Assembly (NCBI RefSeq): GCF_035222275.1
Contig: NW_026946359.1
Location: 6,634,001 to 6,698,000 of the forward strand
Source of the DNA: Podospora bellae-mahoneyi
Taxonomy: Eukaryota > Ascomycota > Sordariomycetes > Sordariales > Podosporaceae
DNA length: 64,000 nucleotides
Direction of reading: 5' to 3'
Shown: positions 14,101-25,006 of the stretch, piece by piece
How the letters are laid out: every line of letters starts with the position of its first letter
Position numbering within the stretch: position 1 is the first letter of the stretch
Position numbers and translations under genes: made by a program
The notes under the pieces: model-generated
Database searches by the model: none
Seen by the model: the letters and a program-made list of their open reading frames with translations, nothing else
What the model was told of the DNA's origin: nothing

Positions 14101-14289
14101 GAGGGACAGGGCCCACCACCGGGCGCCCCGTATGATCCTCAGGCGGCACCGCAGCCATATTACACGCAGCATCAAGGGTTGCCGATGAATGACGGGTATG
14201 AGAACGAGTTGGGGTATTACATGAGCGATGGGGTGCCTCAAACTATGCAGAACTGGGTTGGGACGCCGCACATGTACACGGGGTACTAG
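11133..14289 (+). CDS. Zn(II)2Cys6 transcription factor with polyglutamine tracts, seven exons
   Basis: Nuclear DNA-binding regulator. Exons 11133-11452, 11636-11728, 11802-12480, 12536-12943, 13002-13223, 13274-13331 and 13388-14289 give 893 aa with all phases closed. The N-terminus carries a Gln/His-rich stretch, then the binuclear cluster (ACRRCRRMRSKC with a following CQSC and a final C) split by two introns. A basic linker, a second Gln run from pure CAG, and a fungal-specific transcription factor middle domain follow (helices such as RCQAFYLLSIAQQGSG). The C-terminus is Pro/Gln/Ser-rich and disordered. The 58-nt sixth exon restores a Cys-rich helix ending KYPKLCAD; without it the frame would be wrong. 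The overall order resembles the Ctf1/Far class of fatty-acid regulators, but this is only an impression and the target genes are unknown. Confidence 0.85.
11917..11943 (+). repeat. Uninterrupted (CAG)9 coding repeat
   Basis: Nine identical CAG codons lie in exon 3 of the Zn2Cys6 factor. The first polyglutamine tract in exon 1 is a CAA/CAG mixture, so this pure run is the one expected to slip more often. Confidence 0.95.
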
Positions 14290-15083
14290 TGCTTTGGTTG
14301 AGCGAGATGGATCATTTTTGGTACTGGCTTTTTTCCTTTGATGTGGGTGGATGGGTAGTCGTTTGATAGCGGGAGTTGGGAAAGAGATACTTCGTCGTTT
14401 AGGTCAAGGGTATTGTTTTTGCTTCGGGGATGACTTTTGTCATTCTTTGCCTACGGGGATACGAAGGTAGGCTATGGGATAAAAACTTGGACCGGGAAAT
14501 TGGGATGGCAAGTGTCTTTTGTGAACATGTTTCTGAACTCTGGAGCTTTGGGGGTAACAGCGGTGGATTTTGATCTGCTGCCTTTTTGCTTATAGGGTTA
14601 CTTGTTTCCTTCAGTCGACCCGGCCATTATTGTTTCCTTGTGGCTTTTAGTAAGGAAGAAGGAGTGATACAAATCTTGAGTCTTGATTCAATGACAGGGG
14701 AATAAACAGCATTTTCTTCTTGCCCCTGAATGTTGGCCCAGCGCCAAGTGGTGTTGATGTGCATATATCCATTATGATTCGATTACGGAATATGCAACAA
14801 CCAGCGGTCTATCCGAACTTTCGCCGCCAAGCGCGGCATTCCGTCATAGGACGGGAGCGGGGAGAGCGTTTTCGGTTGGCGGCAGTTCAGTAGGTGATTT
14901 TTGGATGCTGGAAATAATTCTGGATTAGCAATCCTAATCCACCACCACACAAACACGTAACACCCACGCTAGATCTCTACAGTTCTCGACGTTGACAATC
15001 CTGAACCTTTTCCCCCGAATCTCACTAAAAAGCAAAAACCTGCGTGCGACTGAAAACGAGCGAAACCCCCAAAGGAAAAAAAA
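14290..15083. other. Intergenic, regulator to ISD11
   Basis: Holds the 3' region of the regulator gene and the short promoter of ISD11. No further gene is seen. Confidence 0.6.
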
Positions 15084-15728
15084 ATGGCTACCCCGCGCCC
15101 GGAGCAGGCGCAAAAGGTGCTTTCGCTGGTATGGCTGCCCCAGAAAAAATAACTTGGATTGAGCAAGTAGAGGATAAATGCTAATGATGGATTGGGGGGT
15201 GGGGGGAGAACAACAGTACAAGCAACTCCTCCGGCAATCCTCCCAGTTTGCCAACTACAACTTTCGCGAGTACGCCAAGCGACGGACGAGGGATGCGTTC
15301 AGGGAGAACAAGAATGTGGAGGAGGAAAGGAGGGTGCAGGAGCTGGTGCAGGAGGGTTTGAACCAGTTGCACTTGTTGAAGGTGAGTCACGGATTTCCGC
15401 GGTGAAGTCTGGAGGGGGCAGATATATGGCAAAGAGAGTAGGATCTTGATACCGGGGAGAAGAGGGAGGCTTGGGGGTTATGGTGCTGAAGGAGACATAA
15501 AAAAGAAGAGAGGCAGACACAGTGGCTAACGAGACTACGACAGAGGCAAACAATGATCAGCCAGTTTTACAAGCACGACAGGCTTGTGGTGGAGGGCGGG
15601 CTCTCAGGGAAGGACAAGGGTGGGAAAGTGCTGAGGCAGAAGGATACCGGGTAGGTTCTTGATCCTTGCACTCCGAATCTGCAGAAGACGGGAGGTGCTA
15701 ACACAACCTGACTCGCAGCTGGGATTAA
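15084..15728 (+). CDS. ISD11: LYR-motif Fe-S assembly protein Isd11, four exons
   Basis: Mitochondrial partner that stabilises cysteine desulfurase Nfs1 in iron-sulfur cluster assembly; family members bind acyl carrier protein through the LYR motif. Exons 15084-15128, 15217-15381, 15544-15650 and 15719-15728 give 108 aa. The LYR motif is [12 protein letters not shown] directly after the first intron, as in yeast (LYK), followed by the signature [20 protein letters not shown] and, in exon 3, [12 protein letters not shown]. Compared with human and yeast Isd11 (about 91-94 aa) only the glycine-rich tail is longer. The last intron donor contains an in-frame TAG: unspliced RNA ends ...KDTG, spliced RNA ends ...KDTGWD. 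A CTAAC branch and CAG acceptor favour splicing. Confidence 0.9.
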
Positions 15729-16667
15729 AGGTGTCAGCGGACGAAGAGGCAGTGTCTAGGAGGACCGACGTAGGGCTGTTTGTATAAATACTAGGAACAA
15801 GGACTCTTTACCAAGAAGGCAGGCGTTTTGCTGTACAGGGACCAGCACAAAGTAATGGGGGTGCGTCTTTTTCAGTGTACCTCTGAGGACAATGATATCA
15901 TGTGGTGTTGGCGGTGGCAGGAAAGGGAATCAAACTCAGCTTCATTCTCCTCAAGGGAGTCAACAAGAGTGTGCCTACCTGTCTGGTCCTGGAAGCTTTG
16001 GCGAGGTCCGAATCTTTGGGTGTTGCTGGCTCACACTGATGACTTCTCGGATATATCGATATCGCTATATCCGACTAGTGCACTGCTTTGTACATTTCGA
16101 CACGCGAGGTGCTGACAACACACGAATTGGCAGGGCAGCTGCAAATCAGATCGAGGTCCTCAAAAGCAATCAACCAAGTCTCTTTCTTCCATTTCAATAT
16201 AGCAAATTGCGCCCATCTCTTTTGAGAGCCATCTCCAGCCAACCATCAAATATTCTACTCCAACAGCTGTTACCAGGACAGTACTTCATTGACATATCTA
16301 GCGCCCGTTACGGAAAACGCCCAAACCCACCATCGAGACCCAACCAACCTTACTTGCGACCGATCATCATCCTTCCTAGTCCTCGCCGGTCTCAACTTGC
16401 GCCACTGTCGTCGGTGTCGCGACGCCACGCCCCGTAACGTTGTGCGCAAATCCACAAGTCCCCTGCGCCAGCTCCGGAGTCTCCGTTGCTTCCGGCCGAG
16501 GCCAGCGGAACTCGGAATCCATAATCCAAAAGTTGTCGCGGGGTAACGTGAGATCCGGCGTGAGCTTCGGGGTCCGGTCCGTTTAGCACTGTGCAACAGG
16601 GGTGGCGGTCATTGATTTGTTGCTGCGTTTTTCCTTGGTGCTGTTTTTGCCTTGGTTTTGTTTTACA
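15729..16667. other. Intergenic, ISD11 to acidic protein gene
   Basis: Several overlapping short frames without domain content. Probably the ISD11 3' region and the promoter or leader of the next gene. Confidence 0.5.
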
Positions 16668-18739
16668 ATGGCGCCTATGGTAAGGCATTTCTCTTTTCAT
16701 TTATATTGGAAGACTCAAACCAACCTCCAAAACTGCCGAGATAAATCGGGCGTTGAGGACGTCCAGGCAAAAGATCTAGAAAGTTAATATGGACTTGTGG
16801 TTGCACCGAAACAGCAGTATAGGACGGCGGCGCAGACCAGAAGGGGAAACCGGGCTGGCGTGGTTGAACATGATGACTTTGAAGGTATGGCTCCCAACCC
16901 CTTTAGTGACATCACAGGTGGCTGATGAGTGTACTGTTTTTCAGGTCTCCCGGTTCGACAATGGACACGCGGCGAAGTCAACGTGGCCATGGGCCCTCCC
17001 CCTGACGACGATCAAAAGGACGATATTTGGGCGATAGAGTTGCCTTTCGGCATGCCCAAGGATACAGCACTCTTGCCGCCACATTCCCAGGAGCTTCTCA
17101 GGGCGATGAGGTCCGGTAGGGTGTATAAGCGGCCCCCGCCCGAGGACGAGGACGAGGACATCGATTTCGGGACCAAGGGCGACAAGAAGGAGTCTGAGGT
17201 GGGGAACGAGGGCTTCACTGTCAGAGCGTGGAAGCAGATGCCGAGGAATGCAGAGGTCCCCTCAGTCTCCCACTTGGCAAAAAGACACAAGGACACCATC
17301 ACACTGGCGAGTACTGCAAGTGTCGCTCATATACCGGGACCGACAATCACCAGGGCGACTGTGAGGAGCATCGATGCGGCAGGCAATCCGTATGAGCAGA
17401 CGATCACATTGAGTGAAGGACAGCAAGTCGACGGTGAAATCATTCGCACGACGGTAGTGCCTGCACCGGTTGCTGCGGCTGGCGAGGCGCTGGGGCAGCA
17501 GGCGACACCCGTCAAACGGAGACCACCGCCGCCTAAGAGGAAGGCCAAGGGGCCGGGCAGAGGAAGGAAGAAGGGAAGCGGGAAGATTGGTCAGCTGCCT
17601 TTGCCTGCCACTAGGTCACAGCAACAAGCAGCTGCTGGAGGCGAGGCTTCGGCTGAAGCCACGGTTGAGGGCGTACTCGGCGAGGGTCCACCAGGGGTAA
17701 GTTCTTGCCATCCGCGGCCAGTCGGGTATCAGGTCGAGTGGCTAACAGCGGGCAACAGGTTGTCATCACGTCCGAGGAGAACGGCGATGCAGCAGGCCAG
17801 GACACCGAGATGGCCGACAACTCGGTCATTCCTTCCGATGAGGAGGACGGTGACGAAGGGGAAGAAGGCGACGAAGACGGTGAGGAGGAAGGTGGCGATG
17901 AAGAAGCCGGCGAAGAAGAGTCAACAGCGACCCCTGAAGTGGGCAACGCTCCAAGTGATGTCGAGCAGGTTACAGAGCAAGCTCAAGGTCAGGATCAAGA
18001 TCAAGAGATGCTCGGCTCAGATGCTTCGGAGGTTATCCGACCAAGCTCGATTGAGGAACCTGAAGACGAGCAGCTGCCTCGTCGCGCCACTCCAGAAGAG
18101 GAGGTCACAGTTTCCAAGCCACGGTTCCAATTGGGTCCGAAATTTAACTCTCCCCGCGCGGAAGGCAGTCCCCTCAAGAACGTCATGGTCGTGTCGCCCA
18201 CCGAGCCAGCGACCGCGCCTGCTGCTGCCAGCTACCTCGACATCCAATCTACTACCGTCTCCATGGACATTGACCTTGGAAACACTCAAACAAACATCCC
18301 TCTTCCATCCTCATTGGAAATATCAGCTACGGTGCAAACAGAAACAGCCGTTACCTCTGAAACATCATCCGCTCCTAAGCCCAGCGCCTCTACGCCCCCA
18401 ATGGCAGATCAACAAGCTTCTGTGCCCGCAGAAACCATCTCTGAAGCTCTCACGATGCCAGAAGAGCAGCCCCCGTTCTCGGCGCAGACAACCGAGCCTG
18501 TCACCGCAGCCGAAGCTTCTGTTTCACTTGGGGTCCCAACGCATATCCCAGAGCTCTCTCTCCAGACATCGGCCTCTCCTACTCTTCCTACTGCTTCCGA
18601 ACCCCCTCAGGCACCCGAAGCAGACAGCCCCGATCTTTTAAGCAGTCTTGAAGCCGAGCTCGAAAGGGAAATGTCACTCAACAATAGATCCCCGCCGCCT
18701 GGTGAGCGGGAAAAACCATCCGCAACAGAAGCCCAGTAG
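16668..18739 (+). CDS. Conserved-looking acidic nuclear-type protein, function unknown, four exons
   Basis: I do not recognise a named family. Exons 16668-16679, 16815-16884, 16945-17696 and 17759-18739 give 604 aa with closed phases. The N-terminal 90 residues look globular and conserved in style: [20 protein letters not shown], then [14 protein letters not shown] and [20 protein letters not shown] proline/lysine segment ([20 protein letters not shown], close to an AT-hook and nuclear signal in character) follows. Then comes a long Asp/Glu run ([20 protein letters not shown]) and a Ser/Thr/Pro-rich disordered tail. This composition suggests a chromatin-associated or transcription-related subunit, which is inference. 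Exon 1 codes for only four residues (MAPM), so the true start is less sure. The stop TAG at 18737 is followed by a long in-frame extension described separately. Confidence 0.75.
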
Positions 18740-19390
18740 GATGGCCTCGATAATGACGTCAAGAATACTGTCGACAAGCTGCTTGAGCTTGTTTGCAGTC
18801 GCGGTTTTCAGCCTGGGCTATGGTCGGCGACAATTGAGTTGTATGGGTACGGCACCCGTAATTACCGGGGAGATTGCGATCCCTTTGGGGGCGATGATCC
18901 AATTGAGGAGGAGGATCCCATTGAGGAGGGGGAGCCCATTGGGGATGAGGCTAGTCGTGACTGGCCTGACCACGATACCACCGATCACGATACGGATGGT
19001 TCAGACGGAGGTGACCCAAACGGTGGTGGTCCAAATGGAGGTGATTCCGATGGAGGTGATTCCGATGGAGGTGATTCCGATGGAGGCGATCCAGACGGAG
19101 GTGATCCTGACGAAGGTGATCTAGGCCGAGGTGATCCAAACAGCGGTGGCCCAAACGGAGATGGCCCAAATGGAGGTGGCCCCGACGGAGATGATCCAGA
19201 TGGAGATGACCCTGACCATTATGACGGCGACCGCTTTGATGATATATTGCCGCCTTCACTCTCGCCTTGCTCCGCACGCTTCTGGGTACGCCTCCGTCGC
19301 CCACACCGACGCTCATGGCGCCGCAGACGTCAGCTCCATTTTCCTCGATACAGCCCCAACCGACGATGGGGACAAAGCGTCTGGGATTGA
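18740..19390 (+). other. In-frame pentapeptide-repeat reading frame after the TAG stop
   Basis: Starting right after the TAG of the upstream gene, the same frame stays open for 216 codons to a TGA ending at 19390. It holds an ordinary-looking segment (DNDVKNTVDKLLELVCSRGF), an acidic part with DDPIEEEDPIEEGEPIGDE, the (D/N)GG(D/G)(P/S) repeat, and an Arg-rich end that looks out of frame. A second frame starts with ATG at 18741 and has a signal-peptide-like start (MASIMTSRILSTSCLSLFAV). Whether any of this is translated is unknown; options are stop read-through, an intron that removes the TAG, a separate gene, or a decayed 3' part. Confidence 0.4.
19004..19213 (+). repeat. 15-bp minisatellite, 14 diverged units
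   Basis: Fourteen units of 15 bp code, in the frame of the upstream gene, for pentapeptides such as DGGDP, NGGGP, DGGDS and DGDDP. Three neighbouring units are nearly identical, the rest have drifted. Many differences fall at third codon positions of this frame (GAT/GAC, GGA/GGT/GGC, CCA/CCC/CCT). Confidence 0.9.
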
Positions 19391-19897
19391 TTTGATGGCA
19401 CGGCTCGCACGGCTCGCGTGGCTTGATTGGCTCTGCCTTTTGGGCTTGTCGAAAGTACCTCGATGCCTTACGCGAAATTGCGGGCAGGGACGGGATCAGG
19501 ACGCAAACACGGTTCTTGTTTCTCAGGGAAGTTTGGTGTTTTTGGGGAATCTCGGGCGTTCCACAATCTTTTCATTCGACTGGATCAGAAATACAATTGC
19601 AGCGGATAGATAGATGGAGAGATCAGAAGGCGGAAGTAAGGGAAGCGTCTTCAATTTTTCTTGTTTCACTCGGTTGGAGTGGAAAGAGGGACGAGCAGAC
19701 AGCCTGTACAGGGTTATATATTCAAGAGAAGCCTTTCTTCTCTTTGGCACGTTTGCAATGATGTCTTTAGTCGCGTGGAGGTTGACGAGTTAGACGACTG
19801 AAGAGTAAGCCCTTTGAACTCTTCAAAGCGAATGATGGTAGGTCACCACGTCGAATTCAGCGAAAACCCGGAAAATAAAAGACTCAACGAGAAAACA
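19391..19897. other. Intergenic between convergent genes
   Basis: Lies between the repeat frame on + and the end of the fasciclin gene on -. No supported gene; mainly 3' untranslated sequence. Confidence 0.5.
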
Positions 19898-21217
19898 TTA
19901 CATCCCCGCCGCCAAAACCGCCGCCCCAGCCGCCAACATCACCCCCGTCGGCACTGCCGCAAAGGCCCCCTTTCCCGCTCCATTCAGGGGAACCGTCACT
20001 GGCACAAATGTCGTCGTGGGGACGATTCCCGACGTGAACGGTATATCTGCCACCGGAGTGAACTCAGCAAAAGCAGGAGCTTGGGTTGCTGCTGCTGGGT
20101 CAGGGGTGGCCGATGTGTTGGATGGGTTTAGGACACTGCCCATCCCCAATGTCAGCAACTTGCGAGACCCAAGAGAGGTGGTGGGTAGGTAAGTTGGGGG
20201 AGGGGGGGTGTGGGCGTACTTATCTATAACATGCACCACCCCGTTTCCGACAAGCACATCCCCCAGTATCACACTCGCCGAGTCGACAAACAGCTGGTTG
20301 CCGTCCCGTCTGATGGTCAGGTTGGAGCCTTGGAGCGTCGCCAAGACGATCTGGTCTTGGGCTAGGAGTCGCGGGGAGAAGAGGATGCGGGAGGAGACGA
20401 GGTGGTAGCCTAGTATGTTGGATAGGTCCGTGTCTGAGAGGCCGCTGGCTGCTGAACCGATTGCCTGGAAGGCGGGGTTGGATGGGGCGAAGAGGGTCAT
20501 GTCTTGGAAGGAGGAGGTGCCGGAGGAGAGGCGGGCGGTGGTGAGGGCGCCGACCAGAGAGGTGAGGTTTATGCTGGAGAGGGTTTGAGAGAGGGGCGCT
20601 GGGACGGTGAGGACGGAGGAGATGATGTGGAGGGTGTTGTTGCTGTTGGCGAAGGTTAGGTCCTGGAAGGGGTTAGTATGAGAGGTATATAATGGGCCAA
20701 GGGGGGAAGCATGCGGGGGTGATGACAGAGGAGGCTTGCTTGTAGCCTGAGAAGAGGCTTGCTGTTTCGTTGAGGAGGGTCAATTGGAGTTTTTGGCCTC
20801 CGGTGACGTTGGCGAAGGGGGTGGAGAGGAGAGTGGAGGGGAAGATGGGGCTGGTGGTGAAGTCTGTTGAGAGGAATTTTCCAGAGAGGACGTGGTACTG
20901 AAGAACGCCGGAGAGGGCGCGGGGGTTGGTCATGAGTTCTGCTGAGCGGGGGTTCCGAGACAAGAGGTTGGTGAAGGCTTCGTTGGAGGGGGCGAGGAGG
21001 GTGATGTTTTGGGCGGTGGAGAGGGTCTGGAATAGGTCCGGGACGAGTTGGAGGAGACCTCAGGGGTCAGTAATTCTGAAGCTTGCAGGGTCAGAAAGAG
21101 GTCAGTCATACTTGCTAGTGTGCTTAGTGTGGCATTATTCTGTGCGAGAATCCCAGTTAGAGACTGGGCAGAGGCATATGCTGCCAGTGCTAGGGCAAGT
21201 AGATATGTGAGATACAT
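19898..21217 (-). CDS. Secreted GPI-type fasciclin (FAS1) protein, four exons
   Basis: Cell-surface adhesion-type protein. Exons, in transcript order, 21217-21112, 21058-20715, 20662-20220 and 20135-19898 give 376 aa. It begins with a signal peptide (MYLTYLLALALAAYASAQ). Two FAS1 repeats follow: the first has NITLLAPSNEAF and VLQYHVLSG; the second has MTLFAPSNPAFQAI, ILGYHLVSSRIL and GNGVVHVID. A Thr/Pro/Ala-rich linker leads to NGAGKG and a hydrophobic tail (VMLAAGAAVLAAGM), a plausible GPI-anchor signal. Intron 2 (20714-20663) is best read as a GC-AG intron, giving ...VITP-DLTFANSNN as the FAS1 family expects. A GT donor 12 bases upstream would also keep frame but drop VITP. Fungal relatives act in cell-wall adhesion and development; the exact role here is unknown. 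Confidence 0.87.
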
Positions 21218-22262
21218 TTTGACTAATAACAACACAAGGTTACAGAAGAGAGTTCAACAACCAGAGAGATTGAACGAGATGAGTAGGATTATCAGCTCAA
21301 TATGGTGTTCGTCTTAGCAAGCACTCGGAACGTGAAGACTGTTGATGCCGTGCCATGATGGTCAACGAGTAGGAAAGCGGTGGAAATGATGTTTCTGGTA
21401 CGAGAATCTCCACTGGCATCAGGCTGAAAGTCATGATGCTCAAACATGTATCGAACGGCTGGACGGTGTAGATCATGCCCCTTCATTTTGCAAGGGCCAA
21501 GTGCGTCTGGCTTCTCAGCATTTGGCTGAGTTTCTTGTCACATATATACATAGGTTGGAGAGCCTCAACGGGATCTTTGCCAGAGCTCAGTCTGGGCGTG
21601 AATAAAAGTTGAAGGCAGGGTGAGTTGTGAGATGACGTTAGTGATAATCGGGGGAGCCAATCAGAGGCAGGGAAACCTGACCATCTTTGTGATCAGGGCT
21701 CAGAGCGGTCTGTGCGCGTCAGGAAGTCCAGTAAGATAGAGAGATGAGAAGCAGCGAATGAAGCTCTCCAGGTCGAGCATCAAAATATCTTGGAACAATT
21801 CTTCTGCTTCACAAGCCAGTCTCTGAAACATTGACTAATCACCATGGATCCTCATTGGCTTTCACGAGACTCCGCACGAACATGGCGTCCTGATGGGTCA
21901 CTCCAGCACCCCTCATCCAATCACAGACCAAGTCGAGGATCGGCTTTGCACCTGACCAAGACAAGCAACTTTCACTCAAACCCGGCGATGTTTTGAACAT
22001 GTTCAATTCTGGTATTCTACTCTCTCTCGCCAGTGCTGAGCTCCCATGCCACAAGATGCTAGCAATATGCAGTCTAAAGCAACAATGTCAATCCCCCGAT
22101 GATGTCCTGACGGGCATGCTGCGCCCATAACGCCGTTTTCCCAAGTCGCCGGTAACTCCTATTCATATGTTGTTGTATGCAACGCCCAATCCCTTTTCCC
22201 CGCGTACTCCTGATCGTCATTAACTCCATCGTCCTTCTACCCAGCCACCCAACACAGACCAC
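21218..22262. other. Intergenic, fasciclin promoter side
   Basis: Contains the fasciclin upstream region, including a CCAATCA box at about 21657, and the 3' region of MET16. The short frames here are not supported as genes. Confidence 0.5.
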
Positions 22263-23171
22263 TCAGGCAGCGACCTCCTGACTTGGCTGCTGTGTCGTCG
22301 CCGTTGCGGTCTGGTTGAGCCACTGAGCATACCGGCTCTTCTTGTTGTGGATGCCGCACTCAGTCTTCTCCTGGCCCTTCCACCGACCGGCACGCTCATC
22401 CTCGCCTTCGGCAACCGGGACTGTCGAATGCCAGTCACCAACGGACTTGTACCCCCGATCGAGGAGGGCATTGTATGGCACATTGTTCTCCTTGATGTAG
22501 TCGTTGACTTGCTTGAAGGTCCAGGTGACGAGGGGGTTGATCTTGATGATGCCTCTCTCCTCGTCAAGCTCGATGACGGGAATGGCACCACGCTGGCCAC
22601 CCTGAGACCGGCGACGTCCAGTCAGGACGGCGCCAACCTTCAGTTCATCGTATGCTCTTTGTTGAGGCTCGACCTTGGCGACCCAGTCGTACAGCTCCGA
22701 GGACATCTCATACAGCTTCTCTCCGTATGTGCTCTCAAACTCCTCTACTGTCTCAACGTCAAGTGGCTTAAAGACATGCATCTTGAGCCCATAGCGCTCC
22801 TTGACAGTGTCAACGAGCTCATATGTCTCCTTGAAGTGGTAAAGGGTGTCCAGGAAGATGAGGTCAATGGGCAGCGAATGAGGGTTCTCCTTCTGGATCT
22901 TGGCCAGCATATCGATGGTGACGAGACCGGTGAGGCCGAAGGCTGTTGTCTGGTACAGGTTGGGGAAGAAGGCCTTGGAGAACCTGAGGATGTCCATGGG
23001 GTGCATGTGCTCCAGTTGCTGGTTGAGGTGCTTCAGGTGTGCTGGGGTGAGCGAGATGGCAGGGAGGTTGGCGGTGGAATTGCCAGTCGAGGCAAAGCCC
23101 GAGTCGACGGAAGCGTCGTCGCCATTAGACGACGAGCGAGAGGAAGGGGCCCTAGACTCTTCGGTGGACAT
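22263..23171 (-). CDS. MET16: Phosphoadenosine phosphosulfate (PAPS) reductase
   Basis: Cytosolic enzyme of sulfate assimilation: reduces PAPS to sulfite and adenosine 3',5'-bisphosphate using thioredoxin. A single exon of 302 aa; I chose the ATG at 23171 (MSTEESRAPS) because the 37 residues upstream do not look like family sequence. The nucleotide-binding alpha-hydrolase fold is clear (TTAFGLTGLVTIDML, LIFLDTLYHFKETYEL, GRRRSQGGQR). The catalytic cysteine motif ECGIH sits near residue 271, as in other PAPS reductases. The first 40 residues are a Ser-rich disordered extension. SER2 lies divergently 1.8 kb away; a near-match to the Cys3 site (ATGATGTCAC, 24059-24068) lies in that gap, so sulfur control is possible. 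Confidence 0.95.
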   Translation of the reverse strand: MSTEESRAPSSRSSSNGDDASVDSGFASTGNSTANLPAISLTPAHLKHLNQQLEHMHPMDILRFSKAFFPNLYQTTAFGLTGLVTIDMLAKIQKENPHSLPIDLIFLDTLYHFKETYELVDTVKERYGLKMHVFKPLDVETVEEFESTYGEKLYEMSSELYDWVAKVEPQQRAYDELKVGAVLTGRRRSQGGQRGAIPVIELDEERGIIKINPLVTWTFKQVNDYIKENNVPYNALLDRGYKSVGDWHSTVPVAEGEDERAGRWKGQEKTECGIHNKKSRYAQWLNQTATATTQQPSQEVAA

Positions 23172-25006
23172 GATGGCGGGTTGGGTGGTTATAACACGTT
23201 TTGAGAGTTTGTGGATATGTTGTTGAGTGGATGCCAACGTTTCGTGCAAGAGCGAGGAAGAGAGGAAGTAAAGACGGGACACCAGATGTCGTGATTAAGG
23301 CGGGGAATGAGGCCAACAGAAGGGTTGCTCAGAGGGAATGGGGGGGTTGGTAGTATCGATGAGGGATATTGAATATGGAACAAAGTCGAGCTTTGGGGGT
23401 GGGAGGGGAGTGTTCACTACTAATAGCTTTCCAGTTGGAGCGTTTCGAAGAAAGATCCCATCCGCCGTTTCGGAACGAAAGTCGAAGGACCACCCTGTAG
23501 ACCGACGACCGACCGACATCCGGGATGGGGGGAGCAAAAGGCACGTTTTCACTGTTCATGGACTAAGCTCATTAGTAATTATGGATGCTTCCACGATCAC
23601 TTTGGCCCTGGAGGACACAGACGGAACCCAGGGACGGCCTGGCATTGGCTCCTGCCTGTCTAAACTGGGCCATCGCAGCGGATTCGGGAGGGCTGCGGTC
23701 GCCCTTTGCAAAGAGCGCACTCTGACGAAGCTTTCCCTAGAGTGGTGGTGTTTTCATGGAGGCTGATCACGACATCTGGAGGCATTTTCATTGGTCAATT
23801 TGGCCCATTTTCTGTGGGGGTCGACTCGTCCCCAAGTCGTTCCGCCCGCCCCTTTTGTGGCAAGGGGCCGGGGACAAACACCCATTGTCTTGTGTCGACA
23901 AGTCACTGTGCGCTTCTCGAACTCCTCATGGGCGTCAAGTCGAGGTGTTGTCGTCATGGCAGGGCGTGAGTTGCACGACATCTAGCACCAACAACGGTTG
24001 AAGGGGTGTGTCTTGATCGACTTAGTCAGCCGGCAGTCGTCGATGTGAATCTTGAACCATGATGTCACTGTATTCAACGTCTCCATAAGAATCTCAACCC
24101 CAGAAACTGTCAAAAACATGGTCTCTCCAACGCCCCCCCCCCTCCCAAAAAAAAGAGTATGGTGATGAACCGGTTGAAGCGTATTTCTCAATCTCTTCAA
24201 CATTTACTCAGCTCTCCCACGGCGATTTGTCAGAGCATCTGCTGCCGACACAAAGCTGGGCAGCCTGTTTGTAGGTGGCCTCCAATCAACCGTTTCACGG
24301 CCGGACAAAATCATCGAAATGGTGGGTCGTGTGCTGACGGGGCAGGCAACCACAGTTATTAACAGGACCTTCTTCAAAGTTAAATATACCGCACCGGAGA
24401 CGTCTAAACGGTCAACGGCTGTCGGGCTGACCCCGCAGTAGACAGACAAACAGGCAGACGATGAAAACCGGCGCAACGTATGGCAGAGATATTGGCCATG
24501 TCCATTCTTTACCCCGGAGTTTCGGAGGTCTACATGCACTGCCTTCCGGTGAAGGGAATCCACCTGACAGACGGGTTGACGGAGAGCTTTTTCTCGGTGT
24601 GGTTGGCCGATCTCGGGTGCGGGGCGTGCCGGATGGAGTTCAGATGCCCCTCACCTTGAAACTGATGGCGGGGTCTGCCGACTGGCCAAAATCGGATTCA
24701 GCGTGGTGAATGGTGGGGTTGACCACTTCCTTGTTTTTTGGTGCTGCCGTCCGTCCATTGAACAAAAATACTTGGCCGCCCTGTTCGCGCAAGCATTCCT
24801 GCCCATTGGTCTGTTGGGCGTTCTGTCTGTCGTGGAGGTTCACTTTGCTCGGTGTTCTGTGGCAGCGCGCGTGTCGAAGATTCGAGTCCAGGGTGTCCAA
24901 GGTACTGCTTCTTTGTCGTCGAGTCGCTTCGGTCGAGTGTGGACGTCGTCACTAAAACATAACCTCCAGATCACAATTTGTAGCCTGCTGTGCGCGATCC
25001 GCAAAC
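23172..25006. promoter_or_regulatory. Divergent MET16/SER2 intergenic region
   Basis: 1.8 kb shared by two divergently transcribed metabolic genes. No supported gene inside. At 24059-24068 ATGATGTCAC matches nine of ten positions of the Neurospora CYS3 consensus ATGRYRYCAT. A C-run followed by an A-run lies near 24130-24155. Regulatory use is inference. Confidence 0.45.

Noticed and set aside
18951-19316. Minus-strand His/Leu repeat frame
   Set aside because: It is the antisense of the 15-bp minisatellite; unit length divisible by three opens several frames at once.
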